Notes: generated by a model from the sequence alone, not told the origin. A DNA stretch of 29,516 nucleotides from an uncultured Collinsella sp. (GCA_958418185.1 CATZEP010000009.1:1-29516), one strand, 5' to 3'; shown: positions 15,799 to 23,493, counted from the stretch's first letter. Translations and numbers: made by a program.

Positions 15799-16494
15799 CT
15801 ATGCCTGCTGCCAGGTGTCGACGAGCTCCTTGGCCGCGGCGTAGGGGTCGTCGACACTGCAGACGGCGCTCACCACAAAGAAGCCATCGACGCCGGTTGC
15901 CTTAAGCTGCGGCAGGTCGGCCGTCTTGACGCCGCCGCCCACCACGATGGGCACGGGGCTTGCCGCGTGGAGGGCAGCCAGGTCCTCAAAGCTCTTGGTG
16001 ATGATGGAGCCATCGGCCGCGCGTCCGCAGTCGCGCTTGGTCTCGGTCTCGTGGAGTGGGCCGATGCCCAGGTAGTCGACTAGGCTCATGTCGGCGGTCT
16101 TGACGTACTCGAGCATCTCCTCGCAACGGGCCGAAAGGCCCACGATGGCGTCGGGGCCCAGCAGCTTGCGACAGACCTCGACGGGAATATCGCTCTGGCC
16201 CACGTGCACGCCGTCGACAGCGATGCCCTGCTCGCGCGCGGCAAGCACGCAGTCCAGGCGGTCGTCGATCAGCAGGGCGACCTGACCGGTCTTGCCGGCC
16301 TGTGCGATTGCCTGCGCGGCGTCGCCCGTCAGCGCAATAATCTCGCGGGCGCTTGCCACCTTGGAGCGCACCTGGATGCAGGTAAAGCCTGCGTCGAGCG
16401 CCTGGGCCACCACATCGCCCACGGGACGCCCGAGCGTGTTTTCGGGGCCGAGTACCAGATAGGCCGAGATATCAAGGTTGTCGCGGATACTCAT
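15799..16494 (-). CDS. thiE: Thiamine-phosphate synthase
   Basis: A 231-residue TIM-barrel enzyme that joins hydroxymethylpyrimidine diphosphate to thiazole phosphate to make thiamine phosphate. Family marks are the phosphate-binding VHVGQSDIPVE, IVGLSAR, the GIGPLHETETK loop that replaces the usual GPxFxTxTK, and the C-terminal VVGGGVKTADLPQL with GVDGFFVVSAV. Start ATG 16494 overlaps the upstream gene's TGA by 4 nt (ATGA) and has GGAGGA in front. It is the last gene of the riboswitch-led operon and a normal length. No thiD for the pyrimidine kinase step lies in this window. Confidence 0.9.
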   Translation of the reverse strand: MSIRDNLDISAYLVLGPENTLGRPVGDVVAQALDAGFTCIQVRSKVASAREIIALTGDAAQAIAQAGKTGQVALLIDDRLDCVLAAREQGIAVDGVHVGQSDIPVEVCRKLLGPDAIVGLSARCEEMLEYVKTADMSLVDYLGIGPLHETETKRDCGRAADGSIITKSFEDLAALHAASPVPIVVGGGVKTADLPQLKATGVDGFFVVSAVCSVDDPYAAAKELVDTWQQA

Positions 16495-16832
16495 CGTGCT
16501 TCCTCCTGCTTTTTGATCTGCGCTTCCATGCGCTCAAGCTTGCCGGTCATGGTGTCAGTAAATCCGGGTCGAATATCGGCTTTGAGCACGACTTCGGTGC
16601 GGATGCCCTTGCTCGCCAACACAAAGGTTGCGTCGCGCACGACCTGCATGACCTCGTCCCAGTCGCCCTCGATCTCGGTGAACATCGAGGTGGTGCGGTT
16701 GGGAAGGCCGCTCTCGCGAATGACGCGCACGACCTCGGCGACCTCGGCGGACAGCTCGTCGCCGGTGCCGCACGGGGCGATGGCCACGGCGACGAGCGTG
16801 TTCATGCCGGCATTGGTTACGGGCTCGGACAT
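16491..16832 (-). CDS. MTH1187/DUF77-family thiamine-binding protein
   Basis: A 113-residue small alpha/beta protein of the MTH1187 (DUF77) family. Recognition rests on VAVAIAPCGTGDELSAEVAEVVRVIRESG, the central SMFTEIEGDWDEVMQVV and the basic-acidic C-terminal helix. The family binds thiamine or a related compound and is often found in thiamine operons; whether it buffers, transports or salvages is not settled. It begins 3 bp after the thiM stop and overlaps thiE by 4 nt, so all three are translated together. A second Met (residue 10) matches the usual family start, making ATG 16805 an alternative. Confidence 0.8.
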   Translation of the reverse strand: MSEPVTNAGMNTLVAVAIAPCGTGDELSAEVAEVVRVIRESGLPNRTTSMFTEIEGDWDEVMQVVRDATFVLASKGIRTEVVLKADIRPGFTDTMTGKLERMEAQIKKQEEAR

Positions 16833-16835
16833 GGC

Positions 16836-17675
16836 TTATGCCTCCTCGAGCTCGAGTTGGTTATTGGCAATGTCCTGGGCGGTTGCGCGGTAGAGCTCGT
16901 CGATAAAGGCGACCTTAAAGCTTGCCGGGGCATCGGCGACAGCGGCGGCACGCGTGCCGGCAACGTTGTAGACGGCGGCGCCGCAGATGGCTGCCGTAAA
17001 CGGGTCGGCGGCACAGGCGTACACGGCCAGCACGCCGCCCTGCGAGCAGCCGCAGCCGGTGATCTTGGACATGAGCGGGCTGCCGCCGTGGGACTTGGCC
17101 ACCGTCGTGCCGTCGGTGATCAGGTCGACTTCGCCCGAGACCACTACGGCGCCGCCGGTGTAGCGGGCGAGCGCCACGGCGGCGTCGCGGGCGGCGTCGA
17201 CCGTGTCGGTGGTATCGACACCGCGCACGCGGCTCAGATCAGCCGCCTCGCCCTCAAGGCCCCACAGGCCGGCGAGCGCGATAATCTCGGAGGCGTTGCC
17301 GCGCACGATGGCGGGCTTGTACTGCTTGAGCTCGTTTACCAGCTGGGTGCGCAGGCTACCGATGCCCAGACCCACCGGATCGAGCACCCAGGGCTTGCCG
17401 GCGTCGTGTGCCGCCTTGGCCGCGCGGGGAATCGTCTGCTCGTAGATGGGGAAGAGCGTGCCCATATTGAGATAGATGGCGCCGCCGCCGGCAACGAGTG
17501 CCTCGCCCTCGTCGGGCAGATAGACCATGGCCGCCGATCCGCCCACGGCGAGCTGTGCGTTGGCGACAAAGTCGATCGTCACCGTGTTGGTGATGGAGCC
17601 GGCCATCGGATTGGTAGCGCGAATCTCTTCCACGGCCTTGACCACATTTTGCTTAAGCTGTTCCGAATCAATCAC
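16836..17675 (-). CDS. thiM: Hydroxyethylthiazole kinase
   Basis: A 279-residue ribokinase-fold enzyme that phosphorylates 4-methyl-5-(2-hydroxyethyl)thiazole, a thiamine salvage step. Marks are the N-terminal SITNTVTIDFVANAQLAVGGS, LDPVGLGIG, VRGNASEI and the anion-hole motif ITGCGCSQGG. E. coli ThiM has 262 residues. Start is GTG 17675 with AGGAGG 8 nt upstream; the frame runs back to 17789, but that part is riboswitch and attenuator RNA. It is the first gene after the TPP riboswitch, so its expression should fall when thiamine diphosphate is abundant. Confidence 0.9.
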   Translation of the reverse strand: MIDSEQLKQNVVKAVEEIRATNPMAGSITNTVTIDFVANAQLAVGGSAAMVYLPDEGEALVAGGGAIYLNMGTLFPIYEQTIPRAAKAAHDAGKPWVLDPVGLGIGSLRTQLVNELKQYKPAIVRGNASEIIALAGLWGLEGEAADLSRVRGVDTTDTVDAARDAAVALARYTGGAVVVSGEVDLITDGTTVAKSHGGSPLMSKITGCGCSQGGVLAVYACAADPFTAAICGAAVYNVAGTRAAAVADAPASFKVAFIDELYRATAQDIANNQLELEEA

Positions 17676-17696
17676 TGCACATGCCTCCTTGGCATA

Positions 17697-17728
17697 GAAA
17701 AGGGGCGCTGTGCATAGACAGCGCCCCT
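17697..17728 (-). terminator. Riboswitch-controlled intrinsic terminator (attenuator) before thiM
   Basis: A perfect 10-bp stem, AGGGGCGCTG (17701-17710) and CAGCGCCCCT (17719-17728), is followed on the minus strand by TTTT (17701-17698). It sits between the TPP aptamer and the thiM ribosome site, the normal place for an expression-platform terminator. Confidence 0.8.
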
Positions 17729-17741
17729 GTAAAGGCGGCAT

Positions 17742-17828
17742 GCTCCCTACGCCAGCATTAACTGACAGGTTCAAAGGATTGGGCCCCATGCCCTCTCAGC
17801 CTTGTGGTTTGCACCGCCGGCACTCCCG
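17742..17828 (-). promoter_or_regulatory. TPP (thiamine diphosphate) riboswitch, THI element
   Basis: Read on the minus strand, the element starts with CGGGAGTGCC, contains the conserved CTGAGAGGG near 17790-17800, then TTTGAACCTG and AATGCTGGCGTAGGGAGC. These are the standard THI-box blocks for pyrimidine and diphosphate recognition. It precedes the attenuator and thiM and should switch off the thiM-MTH1187-thiE operon on binding thiamine diphosphate. Confidence 0.95.
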
Positions 17829-17857
17829 CATCGAATCTGTTGTTCCCTATACTAGCG

Positions 17858-17960
17858 CACCTGCCAAAAAGGGACAGGTTTATTTTGGCAGGTGGCAACT
17901 GGGGCGCTGCATTTTCCCAGATAAAACCTGCCAAAATAAACCTGTCTCTTATTGGCAGGT
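17858..17960. repeat. Compound palindrome: nested hairpins with GGGACAGG
   Basis: Two layers of symmetry are visible. A 12-bp hairpin pairs CACCTGCCAAAA (17858-17869) with TTTTGGCAGGTG (17883-17894) around a loop with GGGACAGG. A second hairpin pairs ACCTGCCAA (17926-17934) with TTGGCAGGT (17952-17960). In addition 17873-17893 and 17926-17946 are perfect 21-bp reverse complements, so alternative folds compete. It lies between the thi riboswitch and the HAD gene, which diverge. Confidence 0.75.
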
Positions 17961-17963
17961 CGT

Positions 17964-17969
17964 TACAAT
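17964..17969 (+). promoter_or_regulatory. Candidate -10 element of the HAD-lysR unit
   Basis: TACAAT lies 30 bp before the HAD ATG, immediately after the compound palindrome. A similar TACAATGGTT occurs upstream of uraA (21151-21160). I see no good -35. Confidence 0.3.
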
Positions 17970-17998
17970 GGTTACGGTGAAAACGACTGGGGGACTCT

Positions 17999-18907
17999 AT
18001 GATCAAACTTGTGCTGACCGATATAGACGATACGCTGATTCCGGCCGGGCATGACGGCGCCAGCGACTACGCCATCGAGGGCATTCATGCCATGCAGGCG
18101 GCGGGTCTGCACTTTGGCCCGGTTTCGGGCCGTCAGCCGTCCGCGATGGGCTGGATGTTCAAAAATTGTTCCGAGTGTTTTTCGACTGGCGCGTTCTGTA
18201 ACGGCCAGGTCATGTTTGTGGACGGCGAGGCGGTAGCCTCGCATGCGACCGACAACGCCGCCCTTATGCGCTTGGCTGACTACTTGGAGCAGGAGACCGA
18301 CGATACGTATCTGAAGGTCTACAGCCTGGGTGATGACTTTTGGAATAACGATGCCTACTGCGTGACGAGCGATCCCGAGCGCGTTCGTCGCGCCATGGAG
18401 TCGGGCGGTAATGCGTGGCTCAAAGGCGAAGAGGCCCCGTGCCGTCCCTTCGTCGATGATGCGCCGGTGTTTAAGGCGAATATTTGGAGTGCCCGTTCAC
18501 GTGAGGAGCTCGTGGAGCTACGCGAGCGCGTTGCCGCTGATGTGCCGGAACTCTCGCTTGTGTTTCCCAACAACCGCGTGCGCCTGCTTGACATCCTTCC
18601 GGCCGGTTGGGACAAGGGCTGCGCTGCGCTGGAGCTGGCGCGCGCTTTGGGCCTGACGACCGATGAGGTGGCCGTATTCGGTGATTCCGATAACGACCTG
18701 CCCATGATCGATGCCGTTCCCAACTCCGTTGCAGTCGCCAATGCCACCGAGGCTGTCACGGCTGCCGCGCGCTGGCATATCGGCGCTGCGGCAGACGATG
18801 CGGTTGCCGGGGCTCTGCATCAGATTGCCGACTGCGCCGCGACGGGGGAGATGCCGCCGTTTATGCGTCAGATGGATGCGACGGGTTTTGACGTCACGAA
18901 CGTCTAG
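17999..18907 (+). CDS. HAD-superfamily phosphatase (Cof type)
   Basis: A 302-residue haloacid-dehalogenase hydrolase of the Cof/subfamily IIB type, which removes phosphate from sugar phosphates, nucleotides or cofactors. Motif I is LVLTDIDDTL with Asp8 as nucleophile and Asp10 as acid/base; motif II lies in GPVSGRQPSA; the lysine of motif III is in GWDKG, and motif IV is FGDSDNDLPM. A cap domain fills about 85-200. Start ATG 17999 has GGGGGA just upstream. The stop is 10 bp before the LysR-regulator start, so they are probably co-transcribed. Substrate is unknown. Confidence 0.85.
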   Translation: MIKLVLTDIDDTLIPAGHDGASDYAIEGIHAMQAAGLHFGPVSGRQPSAMGWMFKNCSECFSTGAFCNGQVMFVDGEAVASHATDNAALMRLADYLEQETDDTYLKVYSLGDDFWNNDAYCVTSDPERVRRAMESGGNAWLKGEEAPCRPFVDDAPVFKANIWSARSREELVELRERVAADVPELSLVFPNNRVRLLDILPAGWDKGCAALELARALGLTTDEVAVFGDSDNDLPMIDAVPNSVAVANATEAVTAAARWHIGAAADDAVAGALHQIADCAATGEMPPFMRQMDATGFDVTNV

Positions 18908-18917
18908 GGAGAAAGCT

Positions 18918-19814
18918 ATGAAGCTTCAGCAGCTCAGGTATGTCGTCAAAGTTGCCGAATGCGGCAGCATCACCGAGGCCTCGCGCCGGCTTTTTGTGTC
19001 GCAGCCTTCGATTACCGCGTCGATCCGCGATCTCGAAAACGAGATGGGTGTGCACATCTTTGAGCGCACCAACAAGGGCGTCGTTGTGTCCGAGGAGGGC
19101 GAGACCTTCTTGGGCTACGCGCGCCAGGTGCTTGACCAGGCCGATCTGCTCGAAGGCAAGTACAAGGGCGAGTCCGAGCAGGTGCCGCACTTTAGTGTGA
19201 GCTGCCAGCATTATTCCTTTGCCGTCAACGCGTTTGTCGATGTGATCCGTGAGTTCGATGCCGCGCGCTACGACTTTACCCTGCGCGAGGAGCAGACTCA
19301 CGAGATTATCGAGGACGTCGCGCATATGAAAAGCGAACTAGGCATCTTGTACTTGTCCGAACACAATCGCGAGGTTATCGAGCGCATGCTGGCGGCCAAC
19401 GAGCTCGTGTTCGAAGGGCTCTTCTGCGCCACGCCGCACGTTTTTGTGTGTGCTGACCATCCGCTGGCGGGCCGCTCCAACGTGACGCTCGAAGATCTCG
19501 AAGACTATCCGTTTTTGTCCTACGAGCAGGGCAGCTACAACTCGTTCTATTATTCCGAGGAGCTGACCTCGACGTTTGAGCGCCGCAAGAATATCCGCGT
19601 GCGCGACCGTGCGACGCTGTTCAACCTAGCTATGGGCCTTAACGGTTACACGGTGTGTTCGGGCGTGATCAGCCATGAACTTAACGGCCCCGGTATTATC
19701 TCGATTCCGCTCGATGTAGACGAGTACATGGAGATCGGCATCATCACGCGCAAGAACACAACACTTACGCGCTACGGGCAGGCCTATATCGACGCGATCC
19801 GCCAGCATATCTAG
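18918..19814 (+). CDS. LysR-family transcriptional regulator
   Basis: A 298-residue LysR-type regulator. The winged helix-turn-helix occupies residues 1-60 (LQQLRYVVKVAECGSITEASRRLFVSQ is split by the turn, with SITASIRDLENEMGV as recognition region). The effector-binding domain follows at about 90-295. Start ATG 18918 has TAGGGAGA upstream, 10 bp after the HAD stop. A symmetrical TATAG-rich site lies 45 bp past its own stop, in front of the methyltransferase-like gene, so that gene is its likely target. An inducer tied to sulfur or methionine metabolism is inference from context. Confidence 0.85.
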   Translation: MKLQQLRYVVKVAECGSITEASRRLFVSQPSITASIRDLENEMGVHIFERTNKGVVVSEEGETFLGYARQVLDQADLLEGKYKGESEQVPHFSVSCQHYSFAVNAFVDVIREFDAARYDFTLREEQTHEIIEDVAHMKSELGILYLSEHNREVIERMLAANELVFEGLFCATPHVFVCADHPLAGRSNVTLEDLEDYPFLSYEQGSYNSFYYSEELTSTFERRKNIRVRDRATLFNLAMGLNGYTVCSGVISHELNGPGIISIPLDVDEYMEIGIITRKNTTLTRYGQAYIDAIRQHI

Positions 19815-19859
19815 GCTGCTGTGCTCCGCGCTGGTCAAATCTCTTTATGGCAGTCCAGA

Positions 19860-19902
19860 CTGATATAGGAAACGTCTATATCAAACTGATATAAACGTAT
19901 AT
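19860..19902. promoter_or_regulatory. Probable LysR operator upstream of the methionine-synthase-like gene
   Basis: TGATATAG (19861-19868) and CTATATCA (19876-19883) form a perfect 8-bp dyad with a 7-bp centre. A second half-related copy follows: CTGATATA (19886-19893) then AACGTATAT. The two share CTGATATA..AACGT.TATAT as near direct repeats about 26 bp apart, upstream of the candidate -35. This fits a LysR recognition-plus-activation site. Confidence 0.5.
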
Positions 19903-19931
19903 TTTACGATGGCCATATGAGCGCTCATACT
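19903..19931 (+). promoter_or_regulatory. Candidate promoter for the methionine-synthase-like gene
   Basis: TTTACG (19903-19908) and CATACT (19926-19931) are separated by 17 bp and lie just after the dyad at 19861-19883. Each hexamer matches the housekeeping consensus at four of six bases, as expected for an activator-dependent promoter. Confidence 0.35.
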
Positions 19932-19969
19932 CTGTCCCAGTAAAGCAACCAATGCAAAGGGAGATATCT

Positions 19970-21103
19970 ATGAGTACTTCGATTCAACCGAACGCGCCAT
20001 TTCGCGCCGATATCGTCGGCAGTTTTCTTCGTCCGCAGGCCGTGAAGGACGCCCGTGCCGCCTACGCCGCGGGCACGCTCGATGACGACGGCCTTAAGGC
20101 CGTCGAGGATGAGGCCATTCGCGACTTGGTGGACAAGCAAAAGGCCGCTGGCCTGCAGGTGATTACCGATGGCGAGTTCCGCCGCAGTTACTGGCACCTC
20201 GACTTTATGTGGGGGCTCAACGGCATTGAACGCCGTACCTCGCGTACGGGCTATATGTTCCACGACGAGGAGACCACGGCCGATACCGCCGTGGTGACCG
20301 GCCCCATCAGCGGCGAGAACCACCCCTTCGTCGAGCACTTTAAGTTTGTCAAGGCACTTGAGGGCGAGGGCCACGTTGCACGCCAGACCATCCCGGCACC
20401 GATCCAGACGTTCTCTGAGGTCACGCTCGATCGCTGCGACGGCCAGCAGGAGAGCCTGCGTGCTGTCTATAAGACCGATGAGGAACTTGCCGACGCCATT
20501 GCAGCCGCTTATCGCACGGTGATCGCCGACCTGTACGCAGCAGGCTGCCGCAACATCCAGTTTGATGACTGCACCTGGGGCATCTACTGCGATACCGACT
20601 TTGTGTCCAAGACCGGCATGAGCCCGGTCGACCTGCAAAAGGTAAGCGAGCTGGGCGTGACGCTCAACAACGCCGCTATCGAGGGTAAGCCCGACGACCT
20701 GGTCATTAACACGCACGTGTGCCGCGGTAACTACCACTCTACCTATGCCTTCGAGGGTGGCTATGACCCCATCGCACCGTACCTGTTCGCAAACGAGGAT
20801 GTCGACGCATTTTACCTGGAGTTCGATACGCCGCGCGCCGGTGGTTTTGAGCCGCTGAAGTATGTTGCCCCCGGCAAGAAGGTCGTGTTGGGCCTGGTGA
20901 CCACCAAGGTCGCTGAGCTTGAGGAGGAGGATGCTGTCGTCGAGCGCATCCGCGAGGCTGCAAAGTACGTGCCGCTCGAGAACCTGTATCTGTCGCCCCA
21001 GTGCGGTTTTGCCAGCTGCGAGATTGGCAACAAGCTGACCGAGGACGAGCAATGGGCAAAGATCGCGCTGGTCAAGCGCGTTGCCGAGCGCGTTTGGAAA
21101 TAG
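19970..21103 (+). CDS. MetE C-terminal-like (YxjG/YxjH) cobalamin-independent methyltransferase
   Basis: A 377-residue TIM-barrel protein related to the catalytic half of B12-independent methionine synthase and to YxjG/YxjH of Bacillus, which methylate homocysteine from a donor. Marks are the N-terminal FRADIVGSFLRP, QVITDGEFRR, the substrate loop NIQFDDCTWG, and the zinc ligands H and C in NTHVCRGN plus C in SPQCGFAS. Canonical MetE is about 750 aa; this is the short single-domain form without the N-terminal barrel. Start ATG 19970 has AAGGGAGA 5 nt upstream. The gene follows the LysR regulator and its putative operator. The methyl donor is unknown. Confidence 0.8.
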   Translation: MSTSIQPNAPFRADIVGSFLRPQAVKDARAAYAAGTLDDDGLKAVEDEAIRDLVDKQKAAGLQVITDGEFRRSYWHLDFMWGLNGIERRTSRTGYMFHDEETTADTAVVTGPISGENHPFVEHFKFVKALEGEGHVARQTIPAPIQTFSEVTLDRCDGQQESLRAVYKTDEELADAIAAAYRTVIADLYAAGCRNIQFDDCTWGIYCDTDFVSKTGMSPVDLQKVSELGVTLNNAAIEGKPDDLVINTHVCRGNYHSTYAFEGGYDPIAPYLFANEDVDAFYLEFDTPRAGGFEPLKYVAPGKKVVLGLVTTKVAELEEEDAVVERIREAAKYVPLENLYLSPQCGFASCEIGNKLTEDEQWAKIALVKRVAERVWK

Positions 21104-21225
21104 CGGTAACGTTCGCAGGTGACGGTGCGTGCGAGGCATGGCGTATCGCGTACAATGGTTCGGATCGTATCGTTCGGGCAGGTTATCCGATATGCCTGAT
21201 CGCCCTTCCATTCGAAAGGACATCC

Positions 21226-22560
21226 ATGTCCCAGTCCTCGACGCCCGCCGTCGCCGATGCCATCTACGATGCGTCGTCGCTCGGCCGCCCGCGCATGTTT
21301 CTACTCGGTCTGCAGCATCTATTCGCGATGTTCGGTGCCACGGTGCTCGTGCCCGTGCTCACCGGTCTCTCGGTTTCGGCGACGCTTTTGTTTGCCGGCT
21401 TGGGCACGCTACTGTTCCACTTCTTGTCGCGCGGTAAGGTGCCGGCATTTTTGGGCTCATCGTTTGCCTTTATTGCCGGTTATGCCGCAATCGCGCCCAA
21501 CGGCGAGACCGAGCTTTTGCCCTACGCCTGCCTGGGCGTAGCCTGCGCCGGTCTGCTTTATCCGGTGCTTGCGGCGCTCTTCCGCGCCTTTGGCGCCAAG
21601 CGCGTTATGCGCTTCTTCCCGCCGGTGGTGACTGGTCCCATCGTTATTTCCATCGGCCTGATTCTGGCGAGCTCCGCTATTGCCAACTGCCAGACCAACT
21701 GGTTTGTGGCTGTTATTGCCGTTGCCGTTATCGTGATCTGCAACATCTGGGGCCGCGGCATGGTCAAGATCGTGCCGATCCTGCTGGGCGTCGTGGTGAG
21801 CTATGCCGTTGCGGCTGCGCTCGGCGAGGTTGATTTCTCGGGCGTTGCCGCCGCTCCGTGGGTCGGTCTGCCCATCGTGTGGGACAACACCGTGTTTGCA
21901 CTCTTTGGGCCGCAGTTCGATAGCGGTCTTGCCACGACGGCCATCATCACCATCATGCCGCTGGCCTTCGCGACCATGATCGAGCATATCGGCGATATCT
22001 CTGCTATCGGTTCGACTTGCGAGCGCAACTACATTGCCGATCCCGGTCTGCATCGCACGCTGCTCGGCGACGGCCTTGCCACGATTCTGGCTTCGCTCTT
22101 TGGCGCTCCGGCCAACACTACGTATGGTGAGAACACCGGCGTGCTCGCCCTGACGCGCGTGTTCGACCCGCGCGTGATTCGCATTGCCGCGTGCTGCGCC
22201 ATCGTGCTTTCGTTCTGCCCCAAGTTCGCGGCTATCATTGCGGCCATGCCGGCGTGTGTAATCGGCGGCGTGTCGCTCGTGCTCTATGGCATGATCAGCG
22301 CCGTGGGCGTTCGCAACCTCATCGAGAACCAGGTCGATTTTCAAAACAACCGCAACGTGCTGGTGGCCGCTCTGGTGCTCGTGCTTTCGCTCGGCATTGC
22401 GTACAGCACCGCCGGCGCCATCGTGCTTGAGCTGGGCGGCGTGACGATTTCGCTTTCCGGCCTTGCCGTGGGCTCGCTGGTGGGCATCGTGCTCAACGCC
22501 ATCCTGCCGGGTAACGACTTTGAGTTTGATGTCTCCGAGCTCGAGGAGGCTGCTGAGTAG
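21226..22560 (+). CDS. uraA: Uracil permease (NCS2 / UraA family)
   Basis: A 444-residue integral membrane transporter of the NCS2 family with about 14 hydrophobic segments. QHLFAMFGATVLVPVLTG near residue 30 and the hallmark NTTYGENTGVLALTRV (about 304-319) identify the uracil/proton symporter UraA branch. The glutamate in MIEHIGDI (about residue 251) and the one in TYGENTG line the substrate site. Start ATG 21226 has AAAGGA 6 nt upstream; the frame opens further upstream in the end of the previous gene. A strong terminator follows. TACAAT at 21151-21156 may be its -10. No PyrR-type attenuator is visible. Confidence 0.9.
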   Translation: MSQSSTPAVADAIYDASSLGRPRMFLLGLQHLFAMFGATVLVPVLTGLSVSATLLFAGLGTLLFHFLSRGKVPAFLGSSFAFIAGYAAIAPNGETELLPYACLGVACAGLLYPVLAALFRAFGAKRVMRFFPPVVTGPIVISIGLILASSAIANCQTNWFVAVIAVAVIVICNIWGRGMVKIVPILLGVVVSYAVAAALGEVDFSGVAAAPWVGLPIVWDNTVFALFGPQFDSGLATTAIITIMPLAFATMIEHIGDISAIGSTCERNYIADPGLHRTLLGDGLATILASLFGAPANTTYGENTGVLALTRVFDPRVIRIAACCAIVLSFCPKFAAIIAAMPACVIGGVSLVLYGMISAVGVRNLIENQVDFQNNRNVLVAALVLVLSLGIAYSTAGAIVLELGGVTISLSGLAVGSLVGIVLNAILPGNDFEFDVSELEEAAE

Positions 22561-22584
22561 CAGCTGCGTTCAGCTAAACAAGAT

Positions 22585-22622
22585 ATGGTGCCCATGCGTA
22601 TATGCGCGTGGGCACCATTTTT
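22585..22622 (+). terminator. Intrinsic terminator after uraA
   Basis: A 14-bp stem, ATGGTGCCCATGCG (22585-22598) and CGCGTGGGCACCAT (22605-22618), with one T-G wobble and a 6-nt loop, is followed by TTTTT. It ends transcription from uraA and lies against the stop of the convergent esterase gene. Confidence 0.85.
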
Positions 22623-23286
22623 AATGCGTCAGTATCCAGTGGATGCCGCGGGCCATGCGCAAGTCGGTTTGGGCAAAGTGATTGCCGGGGTTGAGCTCCA
22701 GCGTTGTTGGAATGCCGCGCTCGACGAGCAACGCTTCCATGGCGCGTGTGTCGTCGAGTACATGCCGCATCATGCGGTTGGGCGTCTTGGCCTCCTTTTT
22801 GCCGAGTGACAGGTAGACGGCGTCGGGCGTAACTGCCATCGCGTGCTCGTGCGCATAGTCGATAAAGCCAGGAAACCACAGGGATCCCGATGCGCTTGCG
22901 ACGCGGTCAAAGGCATCGGTCTGCCAGGGGGCCCAAAGCGAAAAGAGGCCCGCTAGCGAATAACCGGCAATGCCGCGCCAGGTGGGCGGCTGAGGAAGCG
23001 ACGACTCCACCTGGGGGATTATCTGATTCAGCAGCTCATCAAGAAAACCGGCAGCTTGGCCTCCGAAAGGCTCGGCATCGCGTACGGTCCCGTCGCATGC
23101 CCAAGGGCTCAGCTCGCGATTCCAATCGAGCCCGCCAATGGTGACGAGGGCGAATGGCGGACAGTCGAGCTCTCGGCAACACTTATAAACCTCGCTGCCG
23201 TCGCCCACGACCACAGGAAGGTAGATGACAGGCGCGCTTTCCGTATGATTCGAATAAACGGTTATCTGCTTTTGATGCGCTTCCAT
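22621..23286 (-). CDS. Alpha/beta-hydrolase, enterochelin-esterase-like
   Basis: A 221-residue serine hydrolase of the esterase-D/enterochelin-esterase group (COG2819-like). The nucleophile elbow is GIAGYSLAGLFSLW with Ser110; a likely catalytic histidine is in NPGNHF near the C-terminus, and acid candidates lie between. No signal peptide is seen, so it is probably cytosolic. It is slightly shorter than typical members (about 240-300). Start ATG 23286 has only a weak GAGAAG upstream. It lies 207 bp downstream of the first surface-protein gene, separated by a terminator, so it is transcribed separately. The substrate, possibly an ester of a siderophore or carbohydrate, is not inferable. Confidence 0.75.
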   Translation of the reverse strand: MEAHQKQITVYSNHTESAPVIYLPVVVGDGSEVYKCCRELDCPPFALVTIGGLDWNRELSPWACDGTVRDAEPFGGQAAGFLDELLNQIIPQVESSLPQPPTWRGIAGYSLAGLFSLWAPWQTDAFDRVASASGSLWFPGFIDYAHEHAMAVTPDAVYLSLGKKEAKTPNRMMRHVLDDTRAMEALLVERGIPTTLELNPGNHFAQTDLRMARGIHWILTH

Positions 23287-23398
23287 GACGGGCTTCTCTC
23301 AGTGTTGTGATATCGGCAGCCCCAATTGTCGCACGCCAGCGTATGCCGGTTGGGCTAGACCAAAGACAATCTCGTGCATCCCCTGCGGACGCATATGG

Positions 23399-23436
23399 AA
23401 AACGCCACCGCCGGAGGGGAGCTCGGCGGTGGCGTT
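23399..23436 (-). terminator. Intrinsic terminator after surface protein 1
   Basis: A perfect 12-bp stem AACGCCACCGCC (23401-23412) / GGCGGTGGCGTT (23425-23436) is followed on the minus strand by TTTT. It sits about 60 bp downstream of the surface-protein stop and before the esterase gene. The remaining gap (23287-23493) holds nothing else. Confidence 0.75.
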
Positions 23437-23493
23437 GTTAAACGGTGCTGGGGCTCGGGGCCTTCGCGGGAGCTGCCATGTGCGCAGAGGCGT

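Noticed and set aside
19925..21223. 432-codon open frame on the minus strand opposite the MetE-C-like gene
   Set aside because: Antisense to a well-recognised enzyme; no ribosome site and no family resemblance.
21457..22344. 295-codon minus-strand frame in uraA
   Set aside because: Its composition (rich in His, Asp, Arg, Asn) is typical of an antisense translation of membrane-protein codons.
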